Shown here piece after piece: positions 1 through 9,457 of a DNA stretch of 64,000 bases. This DNA comes from CAZJAH01 sp964544155 (GTDB lineage Bacteria; Bacteroidota; Ignavibacteria; Kapaibacteriales; UBA2268): positions 248,001-312,000 of the forward strand of contig CAZJAH010000001.1 of assembly GCA_964544155.1 (NCBI GenBank), written 5' to 3'. The notes under the pieces were generated by a model that saw only the letters and a program-made list of their open reading frames with translations, ran no database searches and had not been told where the DNA came from. The position numbers were made by a program, and so were the translations under genes. Positions within the stretch are counted from its first letter, which is position 1. Each line of letters begins with the position of its first letter.

Positions 1-2
1 TC

Positions 3-1256
3 AACAGACTGACAATTGAAGTTTTTAAGCTGGATAACGGCCTCGAGGCTGTTCTGATTCCAAAACCGGATTCGAAATCCGTTAGTTTCGACCTGACTTA
101 TAAAACCGGATCGGTTAGTGAAATCAAAGGGAAAACCGGGTTGGCTCACCTTTTTGAACATCTCATGTTCAATAAAACCAAAAACCTGGATAAGGGCGAA
201 TACTTTAAAATGTGCAATATGGCTGGCGGAGATTGCAATGCCTATACTACATTCGACTGGACTTCCTATGTTATGTCTCTGCCCGGTAATCAGCTCGAAC
301 TGGGCTTGTGGCTTGAATCGGAAAGGATGTTTAATCACATTTTGGATGAAGAGTCTTTTAATACCGAAAAGAAAGTGGTAACGGAAGAGATCACACAGAC
401 AGTCGAGAACCAGCCCTACGCCAAATGGCGCGAGGCGCTATCCCGCAACGCTTATAAGCCCGGCAGCCCTTACAGCCACGAAGTACACGGCTCAGCCGAA
501 GATGTTAATAATGCCGGCATAAGTGACGCTATTGAATTTTTTGATAAATTTTACAGCCCTGCTAATGCCTGCCTGGCTATTTCAGGGGATATTGAACCGG
601 ATAAGGCCGTTGAACTTATTAAAAAATACTTCGACAAAGGACGGCCGGGTAAAAGGAACATAGTCTCTGCTTCGGAGGTAGTAACAAACGCCCCGGCTTA
701 CGAAAAAGTAGAGGATAAGGTTCCTTATCCTGCTGTTTTTATTGCTTACCACACACCGGGCTTTATCGATGATGAAAGTATTTATGCCTCAGCCTTTACA
801 CATATCGCTTCATCCGGAACGAGTGCACCGCTTTACAGGGAGATGATCTACGAAAGCGAAATGGCTTCCGCCGCCGATGCCGCGGTTGACAAGAAGGAAC
901 ACTCATCAATGATGATATTCTACGCCGTAGCTAACAGCAGGAATATTACAACTGATATGCTCTCAGAAAAGCTTATACAAACAATAAACAAAGTTAAAAA
1001 AGGAAGCATCACAGGAGAGGTTTTTAAGAAATCAAAGAACCAGCTTCTGACTTCCGCTGTTAAAAATTTGCAGCACACTTCAGGCATAGCTGAAATCGCC
1101 TGCCTTGAGCAGCTCTTTAATAATGATCCGAACAGGTTATACACCACAATAGACAAATACATGCAGCTTAAGCCTGATGATATTACAGGCTTTGCGAATC
1201 ATTACCTGCGCGAGAGTAATATGATCAGGATAGATGTAGTCCCCCGCGAGGGCTGA
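3..1256 (+). CDS. M16 family zinc metallopeptidase (insulinase/processing-protease type), 5' end missing
   Basis: The reading frame is already open at the window edge, so the true start lies upstream; about 417 residues are visible. The inverted zinc motif HLFEH (HxxEH, bases 147-161) follows the usual glycine-leucine lead-in, and the downstream region EKKVVTEEI carries the expected third zinc-ligand glutamate. These define M16 peptidases, which cleave short or unfolded peptides. The visible length fits a single-unit processing-protease-like subunit. In this phylum such proteins are often periplasmic and paired with a second, inactive M16 protein, but no partner is visible here and any signal peptide would be off the edge. 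It converges on queA with 21 bases between them. Confidence 0.9.
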   Translation, partial: NRLTIEVFKLDNGLEAVLIPKPDSKSVSFDLTYKTGSVSEIKGKTGLAHLFEHLMFNKTKNLDKGEYFKMCNMAGGDCNAYTTFDWTSYVMSLPGNQLELGLWLESERMFNHILDEESFNTEKKVVTEEITQTVENQPYAKWREALSRNAYKPGSPYSHEVHGSAEDVNNAGISDAIEFFDKFYSPANACLAISGDIEPDKAVELIKKYFDKGRPGKRNIVSASEVVTNAPAYEKVEDKVPYPAVFIAYHTPGFIDDESIYASAFTHIASSGTSAPLYREMIYESEMASAADAAVDKKEHSSMMIFYAVANSRNITTDMLSEKLIQTINKVKKGSITGEVFKKSKNQLLTSAVKNLQHTSGIAEIACLEQLFNNDPNRLYTTIDKYMQLKPDDITGFANHYLRESNMIRIDVVPREG

Positions 1257-1277
1257 GCCTGCTATTCGAGGCCTGGT

Positions 1278-2510
1278 TTATTTCGGATAAATAAATAAGC
1301 AGGCGTCGCCGTAGCTGAGGAAACGGTAGCGCGCTGCCACTGCTTCTCTGTAAGCTTTTTCCCAGAGATCTTTACCGGTAAATGCCGCTACCAACAGTAA
1401 GAGAGTACTTTTTGGCAGATGAAAATTAGTGATCATTCCGTTAATCACACGGTAATTATAACCGGGGACTATGATCAGAGACGTTCTCCCGTAAAGGCGC
1501 GGGATGCTGCTATCCCTCATTTTTTGGGCCAAGAATTCAAATACTTCGGACGCCGTGTATTTCACAGAAGCATCATTCTTATAGGGCTGCCACTGCTTTA
1601 CATCTATTACAGGCAAATGGCCTGCGGCGCCTGCCATTTGTTCGATACCGTACCAGTAAAGAGATTCAATAGTGCGTACGGAAGTTGTACCCGTTGCGAT
1701 TATATTTTTATTTTCTTGTAAAGAACGAGCAATATCTTCTATTGTATTCAGATCAATGAATATCTGTTCGCTATGCATTATATGGGCGCTGACCTCTTCT
1801 TGTTCAATAGGAATAAAAGTCCCGGGCCCTACATGAAGCGTCACTTCGCTAAATAGTACCCCTTTATCTTTCAATGATTGAATAATTCCGGGAGTGAAGT
1901 GCAGCCCGGCAGTAGGCGCGGCAACAGATCCTTCGCTTTTGGCATAAATGGTTTGATAGCGAAGCTTATCTTCGGGGGTGGTATCACGCTTTATATAAGG
2001 AGGAAGCGGTATTTTGCCTGCCTTATCCGTAACCTCAGCGAATGTCATATCCTCATTCCAAATGAATAATATTTCAGCTTCGTTTCCTTTTTTTGAAATA
2101 ATTTCAGCGCGCAGGGATAATGACTCATTTTGTGGAATTAGCACTGTACCTTTGCGGATAGCCCTGCCCCCTGTTATGCATTTCCATGTTGAACAGCCTT
2201 TTGCTGCCAGGCTGATAACAGGATCATGCGAGGGCAGCAGTGGCTCAACGCAGAGGATTTCTGCCTTCCCGCCTGTGGGTTTCAGTGCCGGTATACGCGC
2301 GGCGATGACCTTTGTTTCATTTATGATGATGTGGCTGTCAGCGGGTATAAGTTTTATTATATCTGAAAAATTCAGGTGTTTTATTTCTGATAGCCGTACA
2401 TCTGAATAAAGAAGTCTGCCGGAACTTCTTTCTTTAGCGGGATGATATGCTATCAACAGTCCGGGTAGATCATAGTCATAGTCATTTATGCTAATATTAA
2501 TATCTGCCAT
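1278..2510 (-). CDS. queA: S-adenosylmethionine:tRNA ribosyltransferase-isomerase (QueA)
   Basis: QueA transfers and isomerises the ribosyl part of SAM onto 7-aminomethyl-7-deazaguanine at the tRNA wobble position, giving epoxyqueuosine. Family blocks seen in order are DYDLPGLLIAYHPAKERSSGRLL at the N-terminus (residues about 10-32), APTAGLHF, HVGPGTF, ATGTTSVRT and NFHLPKSTLLLL. I chose the ATG at 2510 (410 residues) because the family homology begins right after it; an in-frame ATG at 2525 and a further upstream start exist but their extra residues, read through the palindrome at 2532-2559, are not QueA-like. It is longer than the roughly 350 residues of E. coli QueA. It lies downstream of secA on the same strand, separated by a terminator-like hairpin. 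Confidence 0.93.
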   Translation of the reverse strand: MADINISINDYDYDLPGLLIAYHPAKERSSGRLLYSDVRLSEIKHLNFSDIIKLIPADSHIIINETKVIAARIPALKPTGGKAEILCVEPLLPSHDPVISLAAKGCSTWKCITGGRAIRKGTVLIPQNESLSLRAEIISKKGNEAEILFIWNEDMTFAEVTDKAGKIPLPPYIKRDTTPEDKLRYQTIYAKSEGSVAAPTAGLHFTPGIIQSLKDKGVLFSEVTLHVGPGTFIPIEQEEVSAHIMHSEQIFIDLNTIEDIARSLQENKNIIATGTTSVRTIESLYWYGIEQMAGAAGHLPVIDVKQWQPYKNDASVKYTASEVFEFLAQKMRDSSIPRLYGRTSLIIVPGYNYRVINGMITNFHLPKSTLLLLVAAFTGKDLWEKAYREAVAARYRFLSYGDACLFIYPK

Positions 2511-2531
2511 TTTATTATTCACCATTAACAA

Positions 2532-2559
2532 ATTAAGACAAGGCGGGCCTTGTCTTAAT
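2532..2559 (-). terminator. Perfect palindromic hairpin between secA and queA
   Basis: Thirteen-base arms (2532-2544 and 2547-2559) are perfectly complementary around two bases; in RNA the loop would open to four bases. On the minus strand it lies 64 bases past the secA stop and is followed by a T-rich stretch, so it probably ends secA transcription. It sits just ahead of the queA start, so queA would need its own promoter or read-through. Confidence 0.7.
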
Positions 2560-2623
2560 AAACAAAAATTTTGTCTTTTATTAATAAAAAGCATAGGATA
2601 ATGCTTCCCCTGCTTATATTCAA

Positions 2624-5600
2624 TTATTCAACGATTTCTGCTTTACCGTCTATAATATCCTGCTCGACTTTCTTATATTTGACTTTTTTGATCGATCCGT
2701 CAGCAAACCTGACTTTAACGAGTTCATTACGGCCAATTTTCTTATCAGTCCTTTTTACTGTTTGTACTGACCCTCCCGGGCTTGCTTCGTCAGGCTGCTG
2801 CGGCACAGGTGGCTGCTGTCCCTGGCTCAAGAATGCCGGTGAAGTTTCCTGATGTTTGTACTGCATTCTCGAAACGCCGACAGTTCTTAGCTTAGGCAGT
2901 CCGTCATCACCCGGAGTGGCTCCTTTGGGGGCGGGAGCGTTCATCCTGATTCGCTGTTCAACAACTTTGGGGAAATACTTGAAAGCAAACTCAATCGATT
3001 CGTTGTTTATCTCTTTGATCAATTCAACAAATTGTCTGAAAGCTTCGCCCTTATATTCGAGAAGGGGATTTTTCTGTCCGTAAGAGCGAAGATGAATACC
3101 TTCTTTAATATCATCCATTACCCTTAAATGGTCGCGCCATTTTTCGTCAATAGTCTGCAAAACGGCTACTCTTTCTAGCCTTGCCATAAATTCGCTGGTA
3201 ACCATTTCTTCTTTACGCTTGTAAAAGTCATCAGCAGCATTGAGGATTTTTGCAACACATTCATCTTTGCCCAGGTCCTTGAAGTCCCCCTCTTTAATGT
3301 CAGGTTCGCAGAGCAGCTTTGAGCGGCATTCGTCTTTAAGGCCTTTGAGGTTATCGAGTGGGTGATATTCATCATACCATTCGGCAGCCATTTCTTCAAT
3401 ATAATCGAAAAGCTCACCTTTGAGCCTTTCGCCTCTGAGGGCGGATTTTCTTCTGTTATAGATAACTGTCCTTTGCTGATTCATCACATCATCATATTCA
3501 AGCAGCCTTTTCCTTATGCCGAAATTATTTTCCTCGACCTTTCTCTGGGCGCGCTCGACTGATTTTGTGATCATTGAGTGCTGAATCGGTTCACCTTCGG
3601 GCACTTTAAGGCTTTGCATAACGCCTGCAATCCTCTCGCCGCCGAAAAGCCTCATAAGTTTATCTTCAAGTGAAATGAAGAATACCGAGCTGCCCGGGTC
3701 GCCCTGTCTTCCGGCGCGTCCCCGTAGCTGTCTGTCAATCCTTCTGGCGTCGTGCCTTTCCGAACCTATGATGGCAAGCCCGCCGTTTTTCTTTACTTCA
3801 TGGTCTATTTTAATATCTGTACCACGGCCTGCCATATTTGTAGCAATCGTGACCATGCCTTTCCTTCCTGCCTGAGAGACTATCTCGGCTTCTCGGTCAT
3901 GCTGCTTGGCATTTAAAACATTATGCTGAACATTCTTGCGGCGCAGCATCTTGCTTAATATTTCTGATACTTCAACACTGGCTGTACCTACCAGTACAGG
4001 CCTTCCGTTTTCAAGATAGGTGTTTATTTCCTCGAGTATGGCATTGTATTTTTCTCTTGTCGTACGGTAAATGAAGTCATCCTGGTCTTCTCTGATTATA
4101 GGCTTGTTGGTTGGGATAACGACAACTTCCAGTTTGTATATTTTTTCAAATTCCGCGGCTTCTGTTTCTGCTGTACCGGTCATACCTGCTAATTTGTTAT
4201 ACAGCCTGAAATAGTTCTGCAGCGTAATTGTAGCAAGCGTTTGAGTATCTCTTTCGACCTTTACACTCTCTTTGGCTTCTATGGCCTGGTGGAGCCCTTC
4301 AGAATACCTCCTTCCTTCGAGAATTCTACCGGTAAATTCATCGACTATCATTACCTTGCCGTTCTGAACAACATACTCGATGTCCTTTTCGTAAAGAGAG
4401 TATGCTCTGAGAAGCTGGGAAACGGTATGTATCCTGTCGCTTCTTTCGGCGTAAAGCAGGTTCATTCTGTCTTTTCTAACCTGTTTTTCTTCTTCAGGAA
4501 GATCGGAGCCTTCGAGTTCACTCATCTGAGCTGTAATATCCGGAATAACGAACATTTCCGGGTCTTCCTGAGTGGTTATAAGCAGGTCCCTTCCTTTATC
4601 GGAAATATCTATCTGGTGGTTTTTTTCATCTATTGTATAATAGAGCTCATCATCTATTTCGTGCATTCTTCTGCCCTGGTCGCGTAGAAAAAACAGCTCT
4701 GTTTCCTTTAAGAGTTTCTGATTATCAGGATCCTGCAGTAATTTGGTTAATTTTTTGTGCTTGGGCAATCCCCTGTGAGCCCTTAGCAGCAGCATTCCGG
4801 CCTTATCTCTGACATCTTTATCATCTTTTCCGCCAGTAAGCTTCGAAACCAGCTCGGCGGCTTCGGAGGTTAGTTTATTAACCAGCCTGTTCTGCGCTTC
4901 AACCAGCCTTTTTACCCTGGGGTTCATTTCCTCGAATTTCTGATCCTGAGCCTGTGAAACCGGGCCGGATATAATCAGAGGCGTTCTTGCTTCATCTATA
5001 AGCACCGAATCAACCTCATCCACAATGGCATACCAATGCTCGCGCTGTACCATTTGCTCGGTTTCGACAACCATATTATCCCTGAGGTAATCGAAACCGA
5101 ATTCATTATTAGTGCCATAGGTTATATCGCAGTTGTACATACGCTTTCTTTCATCATGGTGCATATTAGACTGGATAATTCCGACTGAAAGCCCCAGATA
5201 TTCGTATACCGGTAACATCCATTCGGCATCCCTGCGCGCAAGGTAATCATTAACAGTTACCAGGTGCGCGCCTTTGCCTGCCAAAGAATTAAGGTATAGC
5301 GGCATAACAGCCACGAGAGTTTTACCTTCACCTGTTGCCATTTCCGCGATCTTACCCTGTTGTAGTACTATGCCGCCGATCAGCTGTACATCATAAGGTA
5401 CCATAAACCAGCGTTCTTTGTTGCCTGCATATTCATAGGCATGGCCCTGCTCGGCAAGCCTGTGGCAAGCCTGCTTTACTACAGCGTATGCTTCGGGGAG
5501 TATTTCGTCTAGTGTTTCCTCAACTTCCTCATGGATAAGCTGATCCAGTTCTTTCATTCTGTCATTCAGGTCAGTAACTTCTTTTGATGAAAGGACTTCA

Positions 5601-5818
5601 TTGCGAAGACGGTCAAGTATTTGTACTTTTTCATCTTCAAGTTCGCGGGAATTGTTTTTAATCAGCTCGCGAAATTCATTTGTTTTATTCTTTAATTCTT
5701 CTTCGCTAAGCGAATGGTATTCTTCATAAATCCTGTTGATCTCATCAACAACGGGAGTTATCAGCTTTATATCCTTATCGCTTTTGCTTCCGAAGATCTT
5801 CTGTAAAACTTTAAGCAT
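2624..5818 (-). CDS. secA: Preprotein translocase ATPase SecA
   Basis: SecA is the cytoplasmic motor that pushes unfolded preproteins through SecYEG. It is 1064 residues, against 901 in E. coli, with extra sequence in the first nucleotide-binding domain (around residues 285-395), a pattern I know from Bacteroidota. Visible motifs are Walker A ATGEGKT (about 161-167), VDEVDSVLIDEARTPLIISG, the helicase block AGMTGTAETEA, NMAGRGTDI and QLRGRAGRQGDPG. The C-terminus (FADGSIKKVKYKK) has no CxCxSG...CH zinc tail, so SecB or lipid contacts made by that tail elsewhere are absent. The start ATG is followed directly by the normal SecA N-terminus. About 230 AT-rich bases upstream are shared with divergent speB. 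Confidence 0.98.
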   Translation of the reverse strand: MLKVLQKIFGSKSDKDIKLITPVVDEINRIYEEYHSLSEEELKNKTNEFRELIKNNSRELEDEKVQILDRLRNEVLSSKEVTDLNDRMKELDQLIHEEVEETLDEILPEAYAVVKQACHRLAEQGHAYEYAGNKERWFMVPYDVQLIGGIVLQQGKIAEMATGEGKTLVAVMPLYLNSLAGKGAHLVTVNDYLARRDAEWMLPVYEYLGLSVGIIQSNMHHDERKRMYNCDITYGTNNEFGFDYLRDNMVVETEQMVQREHWYAIVDEVDSVLIDEARTPLIISGPVSQAQDQKFEEMNPRVKRLVEAQNRLVNKLTSEAAELVSKLTGGKDDKDVRDKAGMLLLRAHRGLPKHKKLTKLLQDPDNQKLLKETELFFLRDQGRRMHEIDDELYYTIDEKNHQIDISDKGRDLLITTQEDPEMFVIPDITAQMSELEGSDLPEEEKQVRKDRMNLLYAERSDRIHTVSQLLRAYSLYEKDIEYVVQNGKVMIVDEFTGRILEGRRYSEGLHQAIEAKESVKVERDTQTLATITLQNYFRLYNKLAGMTGTAETEAAEFEKIYKLEVVVIPTNKPIIREDQDDFIYRTTREKYNAILEEINTYLENGRPVLVGTASVEVSEILSKMLRRKNVQHNVLNAKQHDREAEIVSQAGRKGMVTIATNMAGRGTDIKIDHEVKKNGGLAIIGSERHDARRIDRQLRGRAGRQGDPGSSVFFISLEDKLMRLFGGERIAGVMQSLKVPEGEPIQHSMITKSVERAQRKVEENNFGIRKRLLEYDDVMNQQRTVIYNRRKSALRGERLKGELFDYIEEMAAEWYDEYHPLDNLKGLKDECRSKLLCEPDIKEGDFKDLGKDECVAKILNAADDFYKRKEEMVTSEFMARLERVAVLQTIDEKWRDHLRVMDDIKEGIHLRSYGQKNPLLEYKGEAFRQFVELIKEINNESIEFAFKYFPKVVEQRIRMNAPAPKGATPGDDGLPKLRTVGVSRMQYKHQETSPAFLSQGQQPPVPQQPDEASPGGSVQTVKRTDKKIGRNELVKVRFADGSIKKVKYKKVEQDIIDGKAEIVE

Positions 5819-6048
5819 TATGTATTCTTTAAATTATTAAAAATTTTTGCCATTATCATATCTTATTAAAAAGACGAAGCTGTATAACATGTATTAATGT
5901 TATAAAACGTAACTGATTTATTTCAAAATTATCTTAAAATAATAAACCATCAAAATATTTAGCGCATTAAATCGAAAAAGCACAAAATGATATTTTTCAA
6001 GTCTTTTGAAAATGTCACTTATTATGAAATATAAATTAAAAATTTTGA

Positions 6049-6948
6049 GTGAATAATATGAAATTACTGACCGAAGAAAATAATTTTCTTTCTATTGATG
6101 AAAAATACTCCAATTATCAGGATTCGGAAATCCTGATCATATCCGCTCCATACGAGCATACCGTAAGTTATGGAGGCGGTACGGCTTACGGGCCTGAAGC
6201 AATACTCGCCGCCAGTGCCTACGTGGAATTCTACGATGATGAAACCGACAGGGAACTGTGCTTCGAGAAAGGCATTGCCGCGGCTGAACCTATTGACTTC
6301 AAAGGCGCTCACGGCCCTGAAGCACTCGATTTGATTGCAAAAGAAGTTAAGCAGGGGCTGAACGACGGTAAATTCGTAGTCACACTTGGTGGAGAGCATA
6401 CCATTTCATCGGCGATAATGAAAGCGCATCACGAAAAATTTCCCGGGATGAGCGTTTTGCAGTTTGATGCTCACTCTGACTTCCGGGATACTTATGAAGG
6501 AAGCAAATACTCGCATGCCTGCGTTATGGCAAGGGTAGCTGAATTCCTCGACCCATCGAAGATCACCCAAATCGGCATAAGGGCGCAATGCAAAGAGGAA
6601 GCAGAATTCATACGGAAAAACAGGGTAAATACTTTTTACGCAAGCGCTATCAGGCGCGGCCTCCACGGTGATAACTGGCAGAAAAAGGCCGTTGAGGCCT
6701 TGTCAGATGATGTATACGTCACCTTCGATGTGGATTACTTCGATCCGGCCATTATGCCCGGTACCGGTACACCCGAGCCTGACGGATTTCTTTACAGCGA
6801 AACTGCCGATGTATTCAGAGAGATCAAAAAGCAGGGCAAGCGCCTTATTGGCTTTGACGTTGTGGAACTCGCACCTGTTAAGGGGCTGAATCATCCTGAG
6901 ATGACAACAGCGCGTTTGATCTATAAAATACTAAACATTTGTCTTTGA
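6049..6948 (+). CDS. speB: Agmatinase (ureohydrolase family)
   Basis: This ureohydrolase would split agmatine to putrescine and urea using two Mn ions. The metal-binding blocks are all present: GGEHTIS, FDAHSDFRD and TFDVDYFDP, plus a conserved YSHACVMARV segment after the second. At 299 residues it is normal length. Agmatinase is preferred over arginase or formimidoglutamase from overall similarity, but substrate cannot be proven by sight. The listed start is GTG at 6049; an ATG at 6058 (MKLLTEEN) is equally possible, and neither has a clear Shine-Dalgarno site. It is followed 118 bases later by dapD on the same strand. No arginine decarboxylase gene is in the window. Confidence 0.88.
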   Translation: MNNMKLLTEENNFLSIDEKYSNYQDSEILIISAPYEHTVSYGGGTAYGPEAILAASAYVEFYDDETDRELCFEKGIAAAEPIDFKGAHGPEALDLIAKEVKQGLNDGKFVVTLGGEHTISSAIMKAHHEKFPGMSVLQFDAHSDFRDTYEGSKYSHACVMARVAEFLDPSKITQIGIRAQCKEEAEFIRKNRVNTFYASAIRRGLHGDNWQKKAVEALSDDVYVTFDVDYFDPAIMPGTGTPEPDGFLYSETADVFREIKKQGKRLIGFDVVELAPVKGLNHPEMTTARLIYKILNICL

Positions 6949-7066
6949 TAAAGCAGAGGACTTAATCTGAAAACCCATGATTTAGTTTTCTATATGAAAA
7001 ATGAGAAATATATATTATCTTAGAAGTTTAACAGGAATTAATTTTTTTTATTAACATAATAACTTA

Positions 7067-7903
7067 ATGAGCAATTTCAAAGAGCTTATAGCTGATTTTA
7101 TAAATAATGGTATTGATGCCCGCGAAGATTCTTTCAGTGAATTCAAAGCTGAATTTTTAAAATCACTAAATAAAGGCGAGATACGTTCCGCCGAATTGCT
7201 TGAAGACGGCAATTGGGCAGTAAATACATGGATAAAGGAAGGCATACTTCTTTTATTCAGGCATGGCGAACTGCGCGATTATTCAATAAACGGCAACTTC
7301 AATTTCTTCGATAAGGACAGCATCCCGCTAAGGCCTCTCGACCTTGATTCAGGAGTCAGGCTTGTACCGGGCGGTTCTGCCATAAGAAGCGGTTCATATG
7401 TGGCTAAAGGTGTTATTTGCATGCCCCCTATGTATATCAATATTGGCGCTTATGTGGATGAAGGAAGTATGATCGATTCGCACGCGCTTGTAGGCACATG
7501 CGCCCAGGTAGGGAAGAATGTACACCTTAGCGCCGCAGCACAGCTGGGCGGCGTGCTCGAACCGGCCGGTGCCAGGCCTGTTATCGTTGAAGATGACGTT
7601 ATGATCGGAGGAAACTGCGGCGTTTATGAAGGAGTTTTAATCCGGAAAAGGGCCGTGCTCGGCTCCGGTGTTATACTGACAGCATCGACTAAATTATTTG
7701 ACCTGGTAAATGAAAAAGTAATCAGCCCTCAAGAAAACCGTCCCCTGGAAGTACCCGAGGGCGCGGTTGTCGTGCCGGGATCCAGGCCTGTCAGGTCGGA
7801 TTTCGCCCGCGAGCACGGGCTGCAGATCGCTACACCTTTGATAATTAAATACCGGGATGAAAAAACAGACGCCCGGACCGCTTTGAATTATACTCTCAGG
7901 TAA
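7067..7903 (+). CDS. dapD: 2,3,4,5-tetrahydropyridine-2,6-dicarboxylate N-succinyltransferase
   Basis: DapD succinylates tetrahydrodipicolinate in the succinylase branch leading to meso-diaminopimelate and lysine. A short helical N-terminal part is followed, from about residue 105, by left-handed beta-helix hexapeptide repeats (GSYVAKGVICMPP, YINIGAYVDEGSMID, VGTCAQVGKNVHLS, IEDD-type turn VEDDVMIGG). The blocks MIDSHALVGTCAQVG and GGVLEP are characteristic of DapD. Length (278) is typical. Together with lysC and lysA in this window it covers three steps of the pathway, although it is not in their operon. A 4-base spacing to the next small gene suggests cotranscription. Confidence 0.95.
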   Translation: MSNFKELIADFINNGIDAREDSFSEFKAEFLKSLNKGEIRSAELLEDGNWAVNTWIKEGILLLFRHGELRDYSINGNFNFFDKDSIPLRPLDLDSGVRLVPGGSAIRSGSYVAKGVICMPPMYINIGAYVDEGSMIDSHALVGTCAQVGKNVHLSAAAQLGGVLEPAGARPVIVEDDVMIGGNCGVYEGVLIRKRAVLGSGVILTASTKLFDLVNEKVISPQENRPLEVPEGAVVVPGSRPVRSDFAREHGLQIATPLIIKYRDEKTDARTALNYTLR

Positions 7904-7907
7904 GATT

Positions 7908-8168
7908 ATGAACAGACAGGATATGCAGAAAGAAAGCAACGAAAAATTAATTAAACAGATAAAACAGGCGGCATGGATTATTTTTGCAGGTAATTTCATG
8001 GCGGCAGCTCTATTTGTTGCCGCGTATTTTTATACTATGTCTGTTTGGCTTTTACTTGCCGCATTAATTATTTTCCTAACCGGAATTGCAATATTTTACA
8101 TTGTTTACAGGTTTAAAACAAAGTTATTGAAGAACATGAATCCAATAAGGAAAGTTCCCAATGAATAA
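7908..8168 (+). CDS. Small two-helix membrane protein, unknown function
   Basis: An 86-residue protein I do not recognise. A charged N-terminus (about 25 residues, rich in K, Q and E) precedes two hydrophobic segments (about 25-45 and 48-68), then a basic C-terminus. There is no signal peptidase site, so it is probably an inner-membrane hairpin. It begins 4 bases after dapD and its last 8 bases overlap the start of the MEMO-family gene, so the two are likely translationally coupled. The arrangement argues that it is a real gene despite the small size. No cofactor or catalytic motif is visible. Confidence 0.7.
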   Translation: MNRQDMQKESNEKLIKQIKQAAWIIFAGNFMAAALFVAAYFYTMSVWLLLAALIIFLTGIAIFYIVYRFKTKLLKNMNPIRKVPNE

Positions 8169-9411
8169 TATAAATCATGATAATCCTCTTCCTCCTTTGA
8201 GGAGGGACCTGGATTTCAGCCATGTCAAAAGAGCCGGAACAGATTACGTAGTGATCAGTGACCCGCTGGGCGTGGTGGAAAATACCGTAGCACTGTCCGA
8301 AAATTTCTTTCAGCTTCTTTTTACTCTCGACGGCAAAATCAGCCTTAATGATATCAAGGTCATGGTGCGAACTCACCAGCAGGCAGCGGATGAGGATTTC
8401 ACTAAATTATTCAGTGGAATAGACCGGATTAAAAAGATCGGCCTGCTCGAAAGCGAAGAGTTTTTTATTATGAAAAAAAAACTTGAGGAAAAAATTGCTG
8501 CCGATCCTCGAAGGCCAATGCTTTGCGCCGGGAGCTCTTATGAAGAAGACCCGGATAAATTCATTGAGCAGATGCAGGAATTCTTTGCCACAGTTGGAAA
8601 AATAGATCAGCCGGGTAACGCCAATGCCATAATTGTGCCTCATATAGATTTCCGTATCGGCGAGATCGCCGCCAAAACTTACGCGGCCGGCTACCGTGCC
8701 ATACAGGATACCAATGCCGATACATTCATTATATTCGGCACTTCGCATAAAGTAAGTTCAGATTATTTTATGCTTAGCGAAAAGGATTATATGACTCCTC
8801 TGGGGCCCATTGAAACTGACCGCGATTTTATAAATGATTTAAAAGAAAAGCTCAGCTATGAGCCAAAAATTGATGAAATCGCACACAGGCTCGAACATTC
8901 AGTGGAATTTCAGGCAGTACTTCTTAAGTATTTCTTCAGGAATAGAGATATTAAAATTGTTCCAATTTTAGTAGGTTCATTTTATGAACATATCATAAGC
9001 GGCACTTTGCCTGAAACCAACCCGAAAATTAAGGAATTCATGGAGGTGATTTCAGCAGTAGCTTCCGAAAAAGAGAGGAAAACCATATTTATTTCCAGTG
9101 TGGATTTCTCTCATATAGGCAAAAAATTCGGTGATGACTTCAATGCAGAAACCATGCTCGAAATGATATACGAAGAAGATAGCATCCTGATAGACAGCCT
9201 TATTGCCGGCGATAAAGACTCATTCTTTGAGAAAATCAGCAAGGTTGAGGATAAATGGAAAGTATGCGGAACCGCTCCAATTTACTCAATGCTCGGTGCG
9301 GCAGGCAATAAAGAAGGCCGTCTGCTTCAATATTCGCAGTGGAATGAAAGAGAAACCTTTTCGGCGGTTACTTTTGCGGGAATTGCTTATTATGATAATA
9401 TGTCAAAATAA
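8161..9411 (+). CDS. MEMO-family protein (AmmeMemoRadiSam system protein B) with an extra N-terminal domain
   Basis: Residues from about 115 to the end match the MEMO/dioxygenase-like fold: IIVPHIDFRIG, FIIFGTSHK, HRLEHSVEFQAVLL, KIVPILVGSF and SSVDFSHIG hold the conserved His, Glu and Asp residues. Proteins of this family often stand next to AMMECR1-like and radical SAM genes; neither is seen here. Residues 1-110 form a separate module (VKRAGTDYVVISDPLG..., TLDGKISLNDIKVMV, then two amphipathic helices ending GLLESEEF) that resembles a PqqD/RRE-type winged helix in layout. That comparison is by eye. The start ATG overlaps the end of the previous gene. The biochemical role of bacterial MEMO proteins is not settled. 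Confidence 0.85.
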   Translation: MNNINHDNPLPPLRRDLDFSHVKRAGTDYVVISDPLGVVENTVALSENFFQLLFTLDGKISLNDIKVMVRTHQQAADEDFTKLFSGIDRIKKIGLLESEEFFIMKKKLEEKIAADPRRPMLCAGSSYEEDPDKFIEQMQEFFATVGKIDQPGNANAIIVPHIDFRIGEIAAKTYAAGYRAIQDTNADTFIIFGTSHKVSSDYFMLSEKDYMTPLGPIETDRDFINDLKEKLSYEPKIDEIAHRLEHSVEFQAVLLKYFFRNRDIKIVPILVGSFYEHIISGTLPETNPKIKEFMEVISAVASEKERKTIFISSVDFSHIGKKFGDDFNAETMLEMIYEEDSILIDSLIAGDKDSFFEKISKVEDKWKVCGTAPIYSMLGAAGNKEGRLLQYSQWNERETFSAVTFAGIAYYDNMSK

Positions 9412-9457
9412 GCTAATTTTGGCTGAAATGAATTTTACACACAAATAAATTTCTTTT

